Origin: an uncultured Caryophanales bacterium
GTDB taxonomy: Bacteria; Bacillota_I; Bacilli_A; Acholeplasmatales; Anaeroplasmataceae
NCBI GenBank assembly: GCA_946626535.1
Contig: CAMOUK010000017.1
Location: forward strand, 1 to 27,250
Length of the DNA stretch: 27,250 nt
Direction: 5' to 3'
Shown: piece by piece, positions 25,214-27,250 of the stretch
Layout: each line of letters begins with the position of its first letter
Position numbering within the stretch: the first letter of the stretch is position 1
Notes under the pieces: generated by a model
What the model saw: only the letters and a program-made list of their open reading frames with translations
Told to the model about the DNA's origin: nothing
Databases searched by the model: none
Program-made: the position numbers and the translations under genes

Positions 25214-25255
25214 ACAAAAATTGCACTTATAAAATTATATCATAAAAAGTGCAAT
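25214..25255 (-). terminator. Terminator-like hairpin between the small membrane protein gene and leuS
   Basis: On the minus strand, ATTGCACTT (25255-25247) and AAGTGCAAT (25228-25220) form a perfect 9-bp stem with an 18-nt loop, followed by TTTTT (25219-25214 region). It lies just after the small membrane protein gene. The long loop makes it a weaker terminator than usual, and the loop contains the likely leuS -10 box. Confidence 0.55.
25234..25242 (-). promoter_or_regulatory. Extended -10 promoter of leuS
   Basis: TGATATAAT on the minus strand is a TGnTATAAT extended -10, with TATAAT at 25239-25234. About 17 bp upstream is a weak TTTAAA. Transcription would start near 25227, inside the right arm of the hairpin at 25214-25255, so a leuS transcript cannot form that hairpin. 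Confidence 0.5.
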
Positions 25256-25279
25256 CTTTAAATTAATATTTAAAAAATA

Positions 25280-25702
25280 TTATTTTTTGTTTGGATTTAC
25301 CATTACTCTAGGTCCATTTTGTTTTTTATTACCTATTTTTAACTGTAAAATAAGATAAATTACCAAAGGAAAAATAACACTAGCAGCAAATAAAATCCAA
25401 TACATCACTATGTAATTATAATAATCAACAAAAGTCATTAAATAATGTAAAAAGATACCTAAAATTGCCCAAGAAACATATAAAACTGGAAGGAATCTTT
25501 TTCCATCATATGTTAAAAATTTTGCTTCCTTAACTATCATAAAAATTACATTTATTATCGCTATTACAGCTAGTCCAAGCACGAAAGATTCATATAATAT
25601 TTTGTTATAATTATTACACGCACCAATCGTAAACATAACGATAATTGCGATAATATCAACTATTAAATTTATTACATTAATTACTAAAATTTTCTTTTTC
25701 AT
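25280..25702 (-). CDS. Small four-helix membrane protein, unknown
   Basis: A 140-residue protein that I do not recognise. It starts with KKK and has four hydrophobic segments (about 6-27, 38-58, 72-92 and 98-121), which predicts an integral membrane protein with both ends inside; the basic tail (KIGNKKQNG and NPNKK) supports this. No catalytic motif is visible. The ATG is preceded by GACGTATTT, with no Shine-Dalgarno site, and the uxaC terminator ends only about 10 nt upstream. No promoter of its own is obvious, so expression may depend on readthrough from uxaC. Confidence 0.7.
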   Translation of the reverse strand: MKKKILVINVINLIVDIIAIIVMFTIGACNNYNKILYESFVLGLAVIAIINVIFMIVKEAKFLTYDGKRFLPVLYVSWAILGIFLHYLMTFVDYYNYIVMYWILFAASVIFPLVIYLILQLKIGNKKQNGPRVMVNPNKK

Positions 25703-25710
25703 AAATACGT

Positions 25711-25734
25711 CAAAAGCCTACATAATGTAGGCTT
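25711..25734 (-). terminator. Terminator after uxaC
   Basis: On the minus strand, AAGCCTACA (25734-25726) and TGTAGGCTT (25722-25714) form a perfect 9-bp stem with a 3-nt loop followed by TTTG. It is 10 bp past the uxaC stop and only about 10 nt before the next gene's ATG. The T tract is short, so some readthrough is likely. Confidence 0.7.
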
Positions 25735-25744
25735 AAATTAATTA

Positions 25745-27178
25745 TTAAAATCCAAAAAATTCTTTTGCGTTATTATAGCAGATATCTTCTACAATCTTGC
25801 CTAATGTATCTAATTCTTCTGCTGGATATTGACCAGATTCAACTAGATTACCAAACATTTGACATAATAATCTTCTATAATATTCATGACGTGGATATGC
25901 TAAGAATGAACGTGAGTCAGTTAACATACCTACTGCTTGTGACATAACTGTAACTTGCATTGCAGTTTCTAGGTTTTGTCTCATACCATCTTGTTGATCT
26001 AAGAACCACCAAGCAGTACCAACTTGAACACGGTTTTGAACGCCTTCCTTTTGGAAGCATCCAGCTAATACCATTAATGCATAATTATCACGTGGATTTA
26101 AATTATATAAAATTGTCTTAGGAAGATTTCCTTCAGCATCTAAAGCACCTAATAATGCAGATAGTTTTTCCATATATACTTGGTCTTCAATAGCATCAAA
26201 ACCAGTATCTGGTCCAATCTTCTTTAGCATTGACTTTGAGTTATTTCTTAAAGCACCAATATGATATTGTTGAGTCCAGCCATGCTTTGTATATTCCTTA
26301 CCTAAGAATAGCATAATATAACCCTTATATTGGTCTTGTTCAAAATCAGTTACTACTTCATGATTCATACCCTTATGGAATACCTTATTTGCTTCTTCAT
26401 AAGTTGCAGGAGCATAGTGTACTACATCAAGTGCATGGTCAGATAATCTAGAACCCATCTCATGGAAGAAATCAATTCTTAAAGATAAAGCTTTTTCTAA
26501 ATCCTTTAATTCTTTAATTTCGAAGCCTACTACCTTAGCTAATTGATTTACCCAAGATTCGAACCAATCTAGTTCAACGTTGATAGCCTTATCTGGTCTA
26601 AATGCTGGTCTAACTTTAACCTTTAATGTCTTATCAGCATTCATTTGCTTATGCCAATGTAGATCATCAACTGGGTCATCAGTTGTACAAACTGTATCTA
26701 CATTAAATTTATATAACATTTCACGTGCAGTTAAAGTTTCAAGCTTTTTATTAGCTTCATCCCAAATCTTCTTAGCATTCTTTTTATTAATTATTTCATT
26801 AATACCGAAATATCTTCTTAATTCAAGATGGCTCCAGTGATATAGTGGGTTACCAACAAAATATGGCATTGATTCAACAAATTGCATATATTTTTGATAA
26901 TCACTTTCCTCTAATGATTTACCAGGAATATTTCCTGAGATAGAATCTTCTTCATATCCTCTAGCACGAAGAGCTCTCCATTTATAGTGATCACCATATC
27001 TGTCACCAGCACCTAACCAAGCTTCAGCTAAATTTCTAAATTTTTTATTTTCAGCTATTTCCTTTGGTTGTAGATGGCAGTGATAGTCAATGATAGGCAT
27101 ACCTTCTGCATGTTCATGATAAAGTTTTTTTGCTGTTTCTGTTGTTAATAAGAAATCATCATCCATAAAATTTTTCAT
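25745..27178 (-). CDS. uxaC: Uronate (glucuronate/galacturonate) isomerase
   Basis: A 477-residue enzyme of the amidohydrolase superfamily; the family is about 470. It converts D-glucuronate to fructuronate and D-galacturonate to tagaturonate, the first step of uronate breakdown. The metal-binding HxH is in IIDYHCHLQPKEIAENKKF (His33, His35), followed by WLGAGDRYGDHYKWRALRA. Later typical stretches are VCTTDDPVDDL, LKVRPAFRPDKA, and the C-terminal TDSRSFLAYPRHEYYRR with the conserved Asp421. GAGGAAA precedes the ATG. No other uronate genes are in the window; they may lie to the right. It is the sole enzyme here tied to plant or host polysaccharide sugars. Confidence 0.96.
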   Translation of the reverse strand: MKNFMDDDFLLTTETAKKLYHEHAEGMPIIDYHCHLQPKEIAENKKFRNLAEAWLGAGDRYGDHYKWRALRARGYEEDSISGNIPGKSLEESDYQKYMQFVESMPYFVGNPLYHWSHLELRRYFGINEIINKKNAKKIWDEANKKLETLTAREMLYKFNVDTVCTTDDPVDDLHWHKQMNADKTLKVKVRPAFRPDKAINVELDWFESWVNQLAKVVGFEIKELKDLEKALSLRIDFFHEMGSRLSDHALDVVHYAPATYEEANKVFHKGMNHEVVTDFEQDQYKGYIMLFLGKEYTKHGWTQQYHIGALRNNSKSMLKKIGPDTGFDAIEDQVYMEKLSALLGALDAEGNLPKTILYNLNPRDNYALMVLAGCFQKEGVQNRVQVGTAWWFLDQQDGMRQNLETAMQVTVMSQAVGMLTDSRSFLAYPRHEYYRRLLCQMFGNLVESGQYPAEELDTLGKIVEDICYNNAKEFFGF

Positions 27179-27206
27179 TTATTATTTCCTCATTTCTCCG
27201 TATAAC

Positions 27207-27235
27207 ATTATAATACATTATTTTAAAATTTTCTA
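27207..27235 (-). promoter_or_regulatory. Probable promoter of uxaC
   Basis: On the minus strand a perfect -10 TATAAT (27212-27207) lies about 28 nt before the ATG. The -35 position at 17 bp has only TAGAAA. A weak -35 fits a promoter that needs an activator, but the window ends just upstream and no operator can be judged. Confidence 0.5.
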
Positions 27236-27250
27236 TATAAAAAGAAAATA

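Noticed and set aside
25194..25279. T-box riboswitch before leuS, as is common for Firmicute synthetase genes
   Set aside because: The leader is only about 40 nt and has no T-box consensus. The same holds for cysS, which has a 21-nt gap.
1..27250. Mobile element, phage or CRISPR array
   Set aside because: No transposase, integrase, long terminal inverted repeats or regularly spaced direct repeats were seen. The inverted repeats found are all short hairpins at gene ends or promoters.

Overview
The window is AT-rich DNA from a low-GC, Gram-positive-type bacterium, most likely Bacillota/Bacilli on the Erysipelotrichales, RF39 or other Mollicutes-adjacent side. Three things point there. The left third follows the Bacillus order cysS-mrnC-rlmB-sigma factor-rpmG-secE-nusG. 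The iron-sulfur genes are in the Firmicute order sufC-D-S-U-B. Shine-Dalgarno sites are mostly of the GGAGG type and promoters match the sigma-A consensus. Twenty-three protein genes and one tRNA gene are supported. Seventeen genes stop with TAA, six with TAG and none with TGA. Every Trp codon in them is TGG, so the standard code fits.

Layout. Positions 1-302 hold a minus-strand tRNA-Tyr with its own consensus promoter and, at the very left, a motif typical of rRNA leaders. Positions 303-10577, all minus strand, carry a surface lipoprotein with GLUG-type repeats, cysS, mrnC, a very large P-type ATPase, then (new promoter) rlmB and a SigH-like sigma factor, then (new promoter) rpmG, secE and nusG. 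The ATPase lies inside an otherwise conserved housekeeping cluster, and yacP, usual between rlmB and sigH, is absent. Positions 10746-15649 form the only plus-strand unit: a 977-residue two-module activase protein, a 425-residue 2-hydroxyacyl-CoA dehydratase/double-cubane-like protein and a Crp/Fnr regulator. It has a consensus promoter and ends in a terminator shared with the converging ABC ATPase gene. Positions 15659-25193, minus strand, run leuS, sufC, sufD, sufS, sufU, sufB, an RDD membrane protein, a PucR-type HTH protein and an MsmK/UgpC-type ABC ATPase. Positions 25280-27178 hold a small four-helix membrane protein and uxaC.

How it fits together. Most of the window is core physiology: translation (tRNA-Tyr, CysS, LeuS, L33, RlmB), RNA processing (MrnC), transcription and secretion (NusG, SecE, sigma) and Fe-S assembly (SUF). 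The SUF products could supply the oxygen-sensitive Fe-S proteins of the plus-strand unit, which suggest anaerobic life. UxaC and the MsmK-type ATPase point to uronate and oligosaccharide use, as expected in a gut or plant-matter habitat.

The most unusual items are the roughly 455-residue repeat-bearing ectodomain in the last extracytoplasmic loop of the P-type ATPase, the activase/dehydratase pair with its own regulator, the positional SigH with a degenerate promoter-reading domain, and the lack of TGA stops. No mobile element, CRISPR array or phage gene was found, and no gene-free stretch longer than about 300 bases exists.
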